Shown one piece after another: positions 51,301-64,000 of a DNA stretch of 64,000 nucleotides. The stretch is from the NCBI GenBank assembly GCA_013397695.1, contig VYZI01000134.1:1142949-1206948 (forward strand), written 5' to 3'. The DNA is from Centropus unirufus. Taxonomy: Eukaryota; Chordata; Aves; Cuculiformes; Centropidae. Position 1 is the first letter of the stretch; each line of letters begins with the position of its first letter. The notes under the pieces were generated by a model. The model had not been told where the DNA came from. It searched no databases and saw only the letters and a program-made list of their open reading frames with translations. The translations under genes and the position numbers were made by a program.

Positions 51301-54296
51301 AAGATGGAAAAACAACAGCACCAAAGTAACCCATGCACCTCCCATGATGCAGAGGATGAAGCATTTCCTAACAGAGGAGAAGATGGAAGAAAATTTGCTT
51401 TGCAAACCAGTCATGCTTCAGATGCTGTGGCTGCAATCCCACTTTCTCCCAAGAGAATCTACCACAGAGAAGCAAAGGTGTCAGAGGTAGTTTGCCTTCA
51501 TTCTCCCCCATGAGAAAGGCAGTAAGAAGCTACTTGAATTTACATTTTATGCATAGCAGACAATCAGTTGAAGCTAATTGTATCAAACCTATTCCCAGAA
51601 GTATTTTAGCATTTTCCTGGTCATTTGAACTCTGCGCTCACAAGGTCAGAAATAAGGGTTTGCTTCTGGAATGTATTATAGGACACAAAAAATGTATTTT
51701 ATACAAAACATTAACTACTCAGCTTCAAATTAAAATTTCAGTGTATTATATATCACTTTGTAGCCAAACATACAGAATTTGAGGTGTGTTTGTATCTTCA
51801 GTCATCTATAAAAAAGCTGCTATCAGTGATGTCAGTTATCTGATTTCCTCCCAGATTCAGCAGGTACAATGAAGAATCTTTTAAGAACTTTTTCCCTCTC
51901 TATAGAATTCTACAGAACGTATAAACATATTCTGACAGACTTAAATACACCAATAATAAAAAATGATACCTCTAATACCAGTATCACATAAAGAAGTACT
52001 AAATGAGTACTTACATGGGGCCCAAACATCCAGTTATGACAGACTCTTATCAAATATTTTGACTCATATTGTGAGTCAATTCAGAATTGTGAAAATTCAG
52101 AAATATCCTGGCTCTAGAAGGGCTCACACAGTTATGGGAAGTGTAATCAGGTACATCACCTCAGCTTCTCATTTCATATCCGAAAAAAAACCAACTGAGC
52201 AGCAATTTTCAACAGTTTGACTCCAGGCGCCAAGATCAGACCATAATCCATATCATTTAAGTTGGTTCACAGTGTTTATGAGTAAGCCCATTGCAATCCT
52301 CAAATAACCTGTATTGTAAAGGGAAGTGCCTTGAAAAAATATCAAGTGGAGGAGAAGTGAGATCACGACCATGCAATTGAGCTGTTCTCTTTCTGATCTG
52401 CTTGGAAAGGAATTCATTGCAGCTACAGAAAAAAGCCCTAGCATAAAACATGATCAGACTTGAAATTAAGGGCTATTGAAAAGCTCATTAATATCTCAAA
52501 ATTACTTTACTAAAAGGAACTTATAGTCTAAGCTTTACCCTAAAAGAGAGCATCAGCCAAATGTTATGCAAATGAGCAGACTCTTTGAAATCAGTAGAGC
52601 TATTCCTACACTTGTATCAGCACATAGTGAAATGCATGAATAGATGGCAAAGATAAACTATATTTTACACTAGCTGCCTTTAGATTATTTCCTAGTGCCA
52701 GTAAAAGACATTTATTTACATTAAACTATGTTTTTTTTAACTTGTGCACCAACTGAGTGGCACAGCAAGGTTATTTGTTTGCATTATACTGAATGCTTGC
52801 CTGGCAATAAAATAAATTATCAAAGTTAATATATTCTGCAACATTCTTAGAGAGCAAAGGAAGATGGTTTGTATTATATAGTCAACCAGATAATATCTGG
52901 AGAAACGATCACTGTAAACAAAGATGGGTGCCTGTATTTAGAACACAAACCATATAATCAACGTATTCTTCTGCTTAAATTTGTTTTCTCATTCATCTTT
53001 GATAAAGTTTAAATTTGAATTTTATTCGAGGTATTAATATTAAATGACTATTTCTATTTGTTATATGGAACTCACAGTGAGAGAAGAGAATGCATTCATA
53101 TTATTGTACCAAGTGCTCCCTCACACCTGGAGGGAATTGTATTACTCTTTAATTTGAGCACTTTCAAATTTGCAGCCTAGCTCTAGTATAGAAAGGACTT
53201 GAAGATCGTCTGTGCTCTGTGGAAGCTAATTTAGGACTATTTGTACAGTATAGGACATGATTTAGTTTCCTGGCACAATTCAGTTTGAAATATTTAGATT
53301 TTTAGGACTACATGACATTTTTTAGCCTCCATTCAATAAACCTTGAATTCACGCTCTGTTCAAGGTGTACTCAGAGAAGGTTTCCAGTTTGGATTATAGT
53401 TTAAAAGACTTAAGACCTAATATTTTTCAAAGGGATCCCATCTTTATTTCCACTCCTAAAAAGAGGGCTGAGAGAAGTCTTATACATGCATTTGAATAAC
53501 AAGATCCTGCAAGGCTGAAAGAGGACTGTACTTACCTGTATTATCATTGTAATTAAAAATACCCTTTATGAAACAGAACCATTATGCCAGGCACAGTGTA
53601 AGTAAAGAGTAAAAATGCAGCTTTCTCAACTACTTTGTGGGTTAAAAATGGGTTTAAAGGTAGTTTCAACTATTATTTTTTAAGTTCTTATGGTATTGAT
53701 GCATTGTACTATAAGAAAAGTTGAGTTACATGGGATGTTGTCTAATTATTGCAAAACTTCTCATTTGAAGTAACTGTAATGTAATTTTTTTTTTTAACAA
53801 CAGCTGTTAAGTGCTGAATTATTATTTGCTCCAAGGTTCTATTGTAAAAACAAAATGATCCTTAAGTGTGAACTTGTCTTACAAAATGGCCTGGCATGTA
53901 TTGCTGTTAGTTCATTTAAGGTGGCAGCCAGCAACAGTAGGCTCACGAAAAATAGATTAATGATACCTTCACAGGCATTGAACTTCTGGCCTGAACAAAT
54001 ACTACTTTTCTAATGTACTGTGGTAGTTTTTATTACTCACATTGGTGTAATATGTGAAAGAATCTCTTGAATATACTAAATCAGAGACAAAAATTCTCAT
54101 TTACATTTAAGGGTTCACACATTACTTCATTTTTACTGGGACAAAGATTAATGGAACAGAGAGTGTAAATCAGCTTAGTAGTCCAATAATTTTTTTATTG
54201 CAGGGTTATGAAAACCACCTACATTTTTTTTCTTTCTACTTGTCACCCTGATATTAAAAAAATACATTTTTTATGTGTGTTGTGACATTGAGTTAA
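48392..54296. other. Non-coding stretch with an assembly gap and a GC-richer patch
   Basis: A 60-base N gap lies at 48759-48818. A GC-richer patch at 49770-50240 includes a plus-strand open frame with an acceptor-like site before it and a GTGAGC donor-like site after it. Otherwise the sequence is AT-rich, without recognised genes or repeats. Confidence 0.4.
48759..48862. other. 60-base N gap bordered by a TATC-type repeat
   Basis: Sixty Ns occupy 48759-48818. The sequence right after the gap contains ATCTATATCTAAATTTTT twice (starting about 48821 and 48843), so the gap probably reflects an unresolved AT-rich tandem repeat. The 79-codon minus-strand open frame spanning the Ns is meaningless. 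Confidence 0.9.
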
Positions 54297-54475
54297 AGCA
54301 AGAGCAGCCCTACAGAAAGGGATCTAGGCAGGCTGGTTGGCAGTAGGCTCACTATGAACCAGCAGTCACCACACTGGATATGTTTCAGGCTCCAGCTTTA
54401 TCAAACTAGTGAGGCATTGCTCTCCAAAATGAGTACTGCACTGATAGACCACTTGGAAGACTTCTAATAGCACTT
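54297..54475 (+). mobile_element. CR1 fragment, sense, internal part only
   Basis: The text 'agagcagccctacagaaagggatctaggcaggctggttggcagtaggctcactatgaaccagcagt' at 54302-54366 matches the well-known CR1 segment 'gcagccctgcagaaagggacctgggggtgctggtngacagcaggctcaacatgagccagcagt'. It corresponds to the region just upstream of the part kept in the other sense copies. The rest (to about 54475) is heavily diverged. No CR1 3' tail follows, so this is an internal remnant. Confidence 0.75.
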
Positions 54476-57400
54476 CAACTTTATTTTAAAGTATAACATT
54501 TGTCGCAGTTTATTGCTTTTTTAGCAAATGTTAATTTCTGTGTGCTCAACATGCAGTAGTCCAGCTACAAGGGATGGGCAATACTGACTCATATGATGGG
54601 TCAATACTTATTGAAAAGCCCAGTCACATATTAGACATACAAATGATAGGATTATTAAAGTAGAACTTGCTGTAACCTATTGTGAGTTCATTACTTTATG
54701 CGTTGAAAATGTCCGTACCATAATCTTCAATGCTTCCTGGGATTCCCTGCTTCACTGTGCCTCAAACAGGGCCGCTACTTCTGAATGTGAAACTTATGGA
54801 ACAGGGAGTCAAGTCGGCTCTCTAGACTGCATTTCTTCTGATTTTCATGGGTTAAGTCAAACCTCCAGGGCTCGCAGACCCTTAGTTAAAGAAATTAAAA
54901 CAGCTCATGAAAGACAGGATTGTATAAACAGAGTCCAAAGGTGCTCTGTTTGAAATTAGGCCAAAGCAAATGCCAGCTCTTCCTTTCCCTTCGGTTCCCT
55001 CTCCCCCATCGGTGCTGCTTCGAGGGATACCTTTGCCAGACGGCTCCTGACCTCCCCTGCATCCCTTTCTGACCCCCAGCTGCTCAGCTGGTCTTAATTA
55101 CAGCAGGCCCATGCAAGGTCCTTCTGCAGGTACTTTAGTGGCATCTCTCTCTTTCTTCTGCTTGACCTATTTAAAGGCCTGCTCAGCCAGCTGCTGGAGG
55201 TGCACCTCTGCCTCCTGCCCTGTGAGCCTGTTAGGGAGGGAGCTCTGCTGCCATCACCTTTTAGATGGCCATGTAAGATGAGAAACTGGTTCCTCAGGAA
55301 AGGATATTCTCAAAGATAACTCTTTTTTGCCTTTGATAACTGTAACTAAAACCCAGACGCGTTAAAACACATTTTATATCAGACAGAAAATCAGATAATC
55401 ATTTTGGTGACATCTGAATTTCTTTGACAGCTACTAGAAGTTTAAAATTATTAGTAAATTACTTGCAAAATGGCTTTCACTGAAGTAGGACAAAGATTCT
55501 ACTTAATTGCAAAGAGAATAGAGAAACCAAGAAAAGGTAAAGCTCACACCACCCACCTCCATAAGCAATTCCTTTAAAGCCGATCATCACCTGGGAGCTA
55601 GGCTTATAGGTGGGAATGTATATCTGATAGCAGGTGCAGGTTTCCCATCCTAAGATCGGAGGGAGCACTGGGGTGCTTGATTCAATGAGATTTAAAATGA
55701 GATTACATGGTCTGTTGCGTGTTAGGGCTAGAAGAATTCTCTGTTAGACTGCCTAGCACTATTTTTAAATTCAGCTTTCATATGGTGACCATAAATTGCT
55801 GGTCTGCTTATTTTCTATTTCTTTGCAGCATTCACCTAATCGATTCATAATGAACAAAAATTATGTTAATAGGATAACTGAAGGGATTCAAATTTCTATG
55901 GGCAAGACTGTCAAATCATCTGGAGGATCTGAATAACAAAATTTCATTACTTATAATGGAAACTGAGCAGCTCAACCTCATAGAAACGTGATCCTTTTTT
56001 AAAAAAGTGTTTTTTGCTGAACGATTTTATATTATTATCCAGGAGCTCAAAGGCACGACATTTCAGCTCTGTTTTCAAGCTCCTAGTTCACTGTGCACAG
56101 CACTAGGTTTATTTAACCAGCATCTATAATGGTCGTGGCTGTGGAGGAAAAGGTGAATGTCAGAGCAGAATAACAAGTGTGGAGCACCTGGAACGGTAGC
56201 TCTAGGACCAGTGAGCTACTCTATGCATTCCATTGAGCTAGGTGTGGTTTTACAATACAGCTGAGCCACTCCATATGCAAACTGCTGACAAACTGGCCTT
56301 GCACCACTCCTCCACCATTTCCTTTGTGCCAGCTCTGGCATCTTCTTGAACACAGAGTAAGGCAGATCAGGGAAATGGCACAGAAGAAACCATGCTTCCA
56401 ACCCATCTCTACCTGCCAACAGATGAAAGGAAGATAAGGCTCTTTTCCATGAATCAAGGATGAGGAGAAATTACTTTGAAATGGGAAACTGCAAATGTAA
56501 GAACCTGGCAAGCTATTCCTTTCCTTAGGTAAGGCTAAGTATATGATTGAAAAACCTTCTAGTCATAAATACTAGTTACCTTGTTAAAGACCCTTCAGCA
56601 AGCTTTGGTGCTGCTAACGTACCTGTGCTGCACTGGAAAAGGTTCCAGAAATGTGTTAGTCATGATAGCATTTGGCTGTTCCCAGCCCTGAGAGCCTGCC
56701 TCCAGGGAACAGCCTTGGACAGAGGGGAAGAGGGATGCAGCTGTCAGCAGAAACATGCTGACACGGGATCTCACTTGGGACTTTGCTTCCTTCTAGGCTG
56801 GGATGGAGGTTGCTATTCTCCAGAGCATTTTGGAGGTGATACGCTGTACACCAGTGTTCCCTGAAAGGCTTACACCTGTTATCTTCCCCTTCTCTCCAGC
56901 CAAGGGTGCCTGCTGCTCTTCTGGGGAAATACTCATGCTTGTACCTATATTAACCTGGTCAGGGAATGCATGAGCCAGGAGAAAGGACGGGGCAGGTCTC
57001 AACTGGACTGGATTGGATAGCTTCTTTTGGCACTCTTAGATGGGGTTTAAGCCTGTGAGAAATTCCTAATGTGTACAGGTGTGCATTCATTGTGTAATTA
57101 TGCCAGCAACACTTTCTGGACTGGAATGGCCCGTTTACTGGAAACCACCTCCCAGTGCTTTGTCCTACTTTGCTGTCATCGAGGAGATTGGTTGCCCCTA
57201 TTTTCCTAAGGCCCAAGGCCAATAGGCAAACACTCCCAGGACCAGAGTCTTGTGAGAGAAAGGTGTACAGGTCTCGTGTATCTCCTGTTAGAATCTTACA
57301 TGGACAAAGACTGGAAGGGGTCCCTGTGTTTTCCCTAACTTATCCTTCGGGCTATCTGATAGCAAAATTTTGCTATTAAGCTTAAATACAATCAGAATCA

Positions 57401-60400
57401 ATGACTACCAAATTAGAGTGGGACTTACTTCCTATTTCATATAGTGACTCCACCACAGTATCTTCAGGAAACTGAATATTGATCAAGAAGCAGTTGACAC
57501 AAGCTGAATCTGGTGGGAATGCAGTGATTCTGGTCTAGACTGAAAAAAGGAAATTTTTCAAAAAGCATATGGTACACAAATTTTAGCTTCCCTTGCCTCT
57601 ATCTCTGCTCATGTCAACACACAGGTCCTAAGTCATATTAATTCCATTATCAAGTTCAGAAAATCCTTAGAGTATCAGGAAAATAGGCCTTTGCTTTTCC
57701 CCTCAAGCAAAGATCTGATCTCAGACTATTTCATCATTCTTGATGCTAGAAAAGTGGGAGCAGTGGTGAAGAAAAATGCAGCCGACCTGCACTGTCAGCT
57801 GCAGACGCCCCTGCTGCTCAGCCGTCTCTTTGTCTTCCAAACACTGCTGATCAAATTTCAAAATTTAATCTTCACATTCCACCTTCACTTCAAAATCCAC
57901 CTATCTCGTTCCACAGAATAATTATACAAGACCTAAAGAAAGCACTTTTCTTATCAAAAGTTTAGTTCTCAGAAGCAGAAATTGTGGTGTAATATTTTAC
58001 CAGTTAAAATGGAATTAATTAACTCTTAAAGCATTCCTTATCATTTCCTTTTGGATGAAGAATTCCGCCTTTATTATTATGTGCATATTTTCATTACTAT
58101 AACACCACTTTTGCCCAGGGCAGGAAGAAAAGAAATTTCCTGAAGCACAAACGAAAAAATAAGTTCAGGCATGATTTCCTTAAGGGATAGGCAAAGAACA
58201 GTGAAGTAGGGCTTATTTACTCTCATAAATCTGAAGAAAGCCATATAAGTTCAATGCCATAAAAATCCAGGTATCCTACAAAATATCCTATGAGCAAAAA
58301 ATATGAAGGCATCATATTTTGATCTGGAGTTGGACAGTGATTTACAGGAACATGAGTCCAAGTTTCTCTTTCAGGAAATGGGAGACAAATTTTACACAGC
58401 TGACATAAAATGATAGGCTATTGTGGTGGATAAGCAGAATAACAGCATACCTTAGCTTCTTTACAAAGAGTAGAGCCTGTGTTTTACTTCTCCTCGAAAT
58501 GAAGAAGCACTACTAGTTTAAATGTCTTTTCTGGTCTGTTCTGTATGAATGAATGAATTTCTGTGAAAACAGGCTGACCTGTTTTCCAGAAACGCAAAAC
58601 ATAATGAAAGCAACCCCAGTATTAGTGTTAGACACTGCGTAAACCATGCTAACATTTCTAAACAAAAGGGTGTTCTGTGCTTTTTCTGTTGTTCATTACT
58701 ACTGAAGCGGTGGCTTTCCTAAATAAGAAATCAAACTGGAATCCGACACTTCAGAGTCAGAGTAGCTGCAGAGATCAAAACTATAATGAAAACAATACCC
58801 CTCAAGCAGGGTTTCACATGTGTTAGCTGTTACTATCGCTGCCTTTCTCAGCAATGCCTATCTACATAATCATGGTCTGCAAAGCAAGTTCAAAGGGCTT
58901 GTCTATGTAGGAACCCACACTGCTTCAGTTACAGCCCAGCACATCCTCGCATGGATGCCCGGCAGCTTAAAGCTGAAGAGAAGATCTTGGCTTGCTTCAG
59001 TCCTACAGAAAAGCAGAACTTGGCTGGTGCACAGAAAAAGATGGATGAACGCTCTCCTGTTGGCTTAGCCTCTTAATTATTTCGTTAAATCAGTATTAAA
59101 TACTCCAACTAATTCAGGAATTCACCAGGCCCCAGAGCGCCTGTCCTGCTGTTATTTTCTTTTGCAGCTGTTGCTAGAGCTTGGCTGCCACAGGCAGGGG
59201 TCATAGGCTGAGCAGGCTGTAGGTCTGATATGATACAACTATTCTTATATACGCATGGTGATACAACCCTATATTTAGATCAGGGGTGAACACTTGGCTC
59301 TAACACCATAAATTGTGCTTTGCCATTAACTTCAGGTGGTCCAGAATTTCATCAGACCTTTAAAATCAAACAGTGCTGACTGGGAATAAATCTATTATTT
59401 TTTTTTTTTAAAATATATCTTTTAGAGAAGAATCTTAAATAAAGGAGTGGAACAGCCCTATATTTTAAAAATCACCATTGTCAAATCAATTCTTACAAAA
59501 ACTATCCTGCATAAAAAAAAAATCCCTCAGATGTTTCACTGGAAAGTTAAGTGAATCAGACATAATAACTACCATACCATTTCTTCTACAAGTCCCCTAA
59601 AATCCATTGTGCCGTTACCAAAAAGCCAATGGTTTGTGCTCCCTCAGCTGGTTAATTCATGAACACTGCCCAGAGCTATGCTGTTACTGACTGCTGACTT
59701 TTCCTCAGCTCATTAGTATCCTTACATGTGCAAATATATTTTTCTCTACAAAAAAAAACCCTACAATGGTGATAACGCTGTGGAGAAGCAAAAGGACTGA
59801 ATCTTAGGGCCCTGCATATAATCTTGAGTTGTCTGCCAGTATTATAAAAAAATAACAAATGAAAGCAAAGATTCGCTCTTCCTTCTCATCTTCACAAACT
59901 TAGACTTCACCCTGAATAAACCTTATTCTTTAAATAAACAACATGAACCTATAATTCTGTGTTCTTATATATGAAATAATTGTAATTGATTCAGGAGAAG
60001 AGTGTTTTCTACTGTGCAATTCCCTTAAGCCTTTTCTACTGTTATTTTCAATGGATTTTTATTACTTAAGCATTGTCCTCTCAATGAAAAGCATGCAGGA
60101 GGACCACATGCTCTCAAACACGCAGTCTGTGGAATCCATTCCCTGTAATAATCCAGCATAGGCTTAAATAGACAAGTAGTGAGATTCTCATCCACCCAGC
60201 TGTGGTCTGAGGTTTTACTGGGGATACCAGGAAATTCAGTTTTGTTTCTGCAGCAATTTTTTACCAAGGAAAATGATGTGCCATTATCTTTTGTTTAGTT
60301 ATTTCCTATAGTTATTATTCTCTCTTCTTTGCCTTCCCTTTTGTGCAAATCTAATTGAAATGTGGTAGAACTGTCTCTTATTACGTTACTCTAAAAATAA

Positions 60401-63400
60401 AATACAGCTTCAGTATGTTTAGTGAAAATATGTAACAAAGTGTTAGCAAAGGAAATTAAATAGTTATTTTAAATTTACACTTTTTAGTAGATTAAAGTGT
60501 TATACACTTTCAGTGCAACTCAGTGTAACTGGAGGTTTCCTTTAGATGCCAAGAATGAAGAGAGGGAAAAATAGGGCTTCTGGGAACTAGATTTCTTCAG
60601 TGAACAATTCTTCCACTATTGGTGTTTCTATATAAATAGCCAGACATATAACAGGTATTTTTCATGAAGAGCTGTGTTGAATTGGTTTGTCCTTTTTTCA
60701 GAAGGAACCTGATATTTGCCTGTACCAGACAAGTAAGTTGAAATCAAGACATAGGGATCTAGTTATTCCATTTACCTATACAAAAAAAAGGGCTTCTTTA
60801 AGAGCAGCTTGCTGATGAAGTTCTAACCTGGAAGAAGTAAGCATTTTTTATTTTTTCCATATCTGAAGGAGAGGTAATATTCTATGGAAATAACAGAATG
60901 TTTGCTTGTAAGCTGTTTGGTATAGGATTTAGAAATCAAATAAAGAAAAGTTCACAGGTGCAGTTGAGTTCAGAGGAACGTGGCCATCTGCCCAAGACCC
61001 CTACAGAGACTGATTCCTGATTCTACTTAATTCCAAAGCCATCTTTAAATTCACTAATAAAGAATTGAAAATTCTTCAGAAAGGATTCAGATCCTTTTCA
61101 CAGTTTCCTTCAATGCCTTAAATACAGGTTAAGGCTAATTTTGTGGTAATAATACAACATCAAAGTGAATTGAATGCAAGTTGATAATGGAGGCAAAGAA
61201 CCAGCCCAGGCAAACGAAGAATGTGATTTTCCTTATGTCTGTCGATACTGTGGTGATATCAGACCATGGTCAGATGTGTGTCAGCTTTTGCTTGAGGGTC
61301 ATTAAGAAGCTTCAGCAGGAGCCTTTAGCTTCCAGTCAGCTCTACAATGTGAGCCAAAGTGATATTCAGCGTTCAAAATGTGGTGGTTCATGGGCTGAAG
61401 GCCACAAAAAAAGCTAGCTTTCAGGTTTTCACCTCCATTTCTATCAGTATTTTTAAGGTCACACAGATAAAACACCTGTACACCCTAGGCCATCCTTGCA
61501 CATAGTCACATCATTGAGTTTCTCTAAGCAGAGAAAGAAACACCAACAGAAGACTCAAGAATCCACCTTCCCTGTGGAATGAATTATGGAAAATAAAAAC
61601 CTGTCAACTGATAGAAAAAAAAATTAGGGGAAATTATTTCCAAAGAGAATACCTAGCAGCACCTTGTAGCAAGCTTCCAGATGAACTCCAGGACTTAAAA
61701 TTACAGGACAATTTACTTATTGCTAAATACAGTTGGGAGTCTGGCTTTAGATACTCAAGTTTCAGGATCCAAGCTTGTCTAACAGCAGTAGCTGATGCCT
61801 GTTCTACCAAAATGGGATCCAGTTAAAATATGATAATATAGTAAAGCCCCAATGACAGTTTAATGGACTTATTGCAATAATACATCCCATGAGGGGCTAA
61901 AGTGAAAAAAATACATTCCAGCCAGATTTCTAATCTTTAAATAAAAATCCGGTGAGTAACAAAACAGTAAAGCAAAGCTTTATCTAAAATTTAACCATAA
62001 TATGTTTGGGGTAGTTGTTAATAACTTATTTCATGTACTTTAAAAGTAATGGCAGCACACACTGATAGACATAAAGTAATTTTCTGAAGGAACTCTGAGG
62101 AATGTGTGTAAATAACAAAGATGCATGTGATTACACTCCCTGTGATGCACTTAAGAGTATTTACATGCACTCTTTTGTCAGGTGATCTTTGGTTAATCTG
62201 GTAACAAACCTGAAACACATTAATAGACATCTTAAGAAGTGGACTCTGGTGCAGAGAATTATATTGCATTTCAAATGTTTTATATTCAACTAAGAGAAGG
62301 AATGTAGGATTTATAACAGAAAATTGTTCCTACCGTAAGAATATGTTAAATATTCCCTTTCATCGCTCTGCTCACTGGTCTCTGTCACTGAGTGTAAGGC
62401 AATGAAGATCCAGTTCTCAAGCTCCCAACTAATTATAAAGTACGATAAATTATAAAGTTTCTAGGGACTGGGGGCAGTGTTATCCAAAGCCATTTCTCCT
62501 GTAACACAGAAATAATTTTTCTGGTAGCACAGAAGTCACTGGAAAAAACTAGGTAAATGTATGGGACTATAAATGAAAATACAAATCAGATTTATATAGG
62601 AAATGTTCACCTAATTGAAGCAACACATTTTATAGTATAGTTACTTGAAATACACAGCAGGGTTCCTTATAGACTTTGCAGGACAAGATTGTTTAGATTT
62701 GTAGTCTTAACATGAGAAAACTAATTTTGCTAGGTTTATGGCAGTTTAAAAGATACAACTGTCTTTTTACTTGGTGTTCATGTATAACATAGCAGTCATC
62801 TCATCCAGAATCCCCACAGTTTCTGGGAAATGCAGCCAATACCAAAGGGCATCACATGTCAGAACATTTCTAAACTGACCTTTGGAGACAGTAATTTTTT
62901 TGTAATGAGATGATATTTAGAATTTCCTGGCTCATTTGAAGGAAATTTGCATGGTGTCTATGCAAGCATTAAAGTTGCATTAAGTTCTGTTTTATTAATA
63001 CTGTAGCTAGCCAGTAGATATCATTCAGTCTCAGTGGAAATGGGATATGACAGTTTTCATCTGGTGAAACTATAAACAGTATTGTTGGAGGAAACAGATC
63101 TCTCCTTTCAAGAAGACAAAGAGAGGGAAGTGTATCTGGTTTTGGCTTTAAAGAGGGCTGCTTTCTCTCTGAAGCACTACAGGTACCTCCCTGGTTACAA
63201 GTAGGCAGTCAACGTGTTTAAGGTTGGAGAGAACAGACCTGGGATTATGAGTGAGGATCGTTTGTTTGTCCTAGAGGTAACCATCAGCAATGACTGACTA
63301 TTTAATTGAAGGAATGGAGGGCATAAAGATAAAAATGGCCCACCAGCCCTTAGTTTCCTGTAGCTAGATGTCTTTCTGGACATTTTAAACTTGCTTTTGC

Positions 63401-64000
63401 TTTCTTCTTGGTTCTAGGAAAGTGGACTATATTAAAGAGGGTGGGAAGATGTCTAAAAAAATGTGCAACCTATAAAGAGACAGCTGAAATCAGTTTTCTG
63501 CACTAGCATTTGATTAGCTGTTTTCCAGTTCCGAACCCCTGAAGCTAAAAGAACTAAAAAACCCAACCATAAACAATGAATGCTTTGAATTAGCTTCTCT
63601 TCATATGTCATGCAAGAGGAGAGGAGTGACCTGCCTACAGTGAATAGCCGCACAGAAGGTCAGCCGGAATCTGCAACAAAATCCAAAGATGGACGCTAAT
63701 AGCTTAAAGCATCTTTGGGACTTTTAAGAAAAAGATTCACTAAAATCAATATGTCTGTTAATTAAGCAAGTAAAACATTTGTTAATGGAGAACAGTCACA
63801 GTGTAGACCTACTTGAACATAGGGTGGTCCTGGGGGCTCCAAACTCTGCCCCTGTACATCCCTATGCTTCTGTCTCATTTCCTTCAGCATTCAACCTCCC
63901 CTAAGATCACATCTCACTGCTCAGGGATGCAAGGAGATGAGATTTAGAGGAAAGTAAATACATCCAACACAGGAAACCCAATCCACTAACTAAAAGGTGT
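54476..64000. other. Non-coding stretch with a GC-richer patch and splice-like signals
   Basis: No gene, RNA gene or transposon is recognised. A GC-richer patch at 54955-55265 contains an E-box/CAGCTG-rich section, a TATTTAAA at about 55168, and a 50-base segment with strong acceptor and donor signals at 55080-55129. A 31-base segment at 60702-60732 is also flanked by good splice signals. Open frames reach 105 codons (56547-56864, plus strand) without known domains. Confidence 0.4.

Noticed and set aside
1..64000. CRISPR arrays, bacterial operons, tRNA or rRNA genes
   Set aside because: No regularly spaced repeats, no ribosome-binding-site and gene arrays, and no cloverleaf with intact A and B boxes were seen. 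The repeats and composition are those of an avian genome.

Overview
The window looks like ordinary vertebrate nuclear DNA, almost certainly from a bird. It is AT-rich, has no dense open reading frames, and carries scattered chicken-repeat-1 (CR1) LINE fragments. Several of these end in the CR1-type 3' octamer tail (ATTCTATG / ATTCTGTG). It also holds one solo LTR of an endogenous retrovirus. Two runs of N (17716-17720 and 48759-48818) show it comes from a genome assembly with gaps. I could not identify the species. No protein-coding gene was recognised: nearly every open frame is short, of chance length, or explained by a repeat.

Layout. Positions 1-300 are a CpG island with a GC box, most likely the promoter or first exon of a gene that either runs rightward through this window or leftward out of it. 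A strong splice-acceptor-like tract (to 346), a second acceptor (695) and a consensus donor (711) follow closely. From about 700 onward the sequence resembles a very long intron or an intergenic desert. A decayed antisense CR1 reverse-transcriptase region lies at 5690-7590. A pyrimidine tract with an 87-bp tandem duplication lies at 13502-13697. Sense CR1 3' ends lie at 21275-21830, 27245-27450, 43193-43704 and 45985-46422. Older CR1 pieces lie at 26695-27045 (sense), 31015-31165 (antisense) and 54297-54475 (sense). A MIR-like tRNA-derived SINE relic lies at 28250-28395. The solo LTR is at 42448-43055, with a perfect 5-bp target duplication. A CCTT-type pyrimidine microsatellite lies at 48202-48391.

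If one gene spans the window, it would start at or near the left edge and read on the plus strand, with most of the window being intron. The sequence does not prove this. Several short segments flanked by good splice signals are reported as candidate exons. The T-rich background makes such signals common by chance, so each needs transcript or conservation data. I found no evidence of an undescribed biological system. The best-supported unusual item is the solo LTR, which has four AP-1 consensus sites, a GC box, a TATA box and a perfect 11-bp hairpin before its polyadenylation signal.
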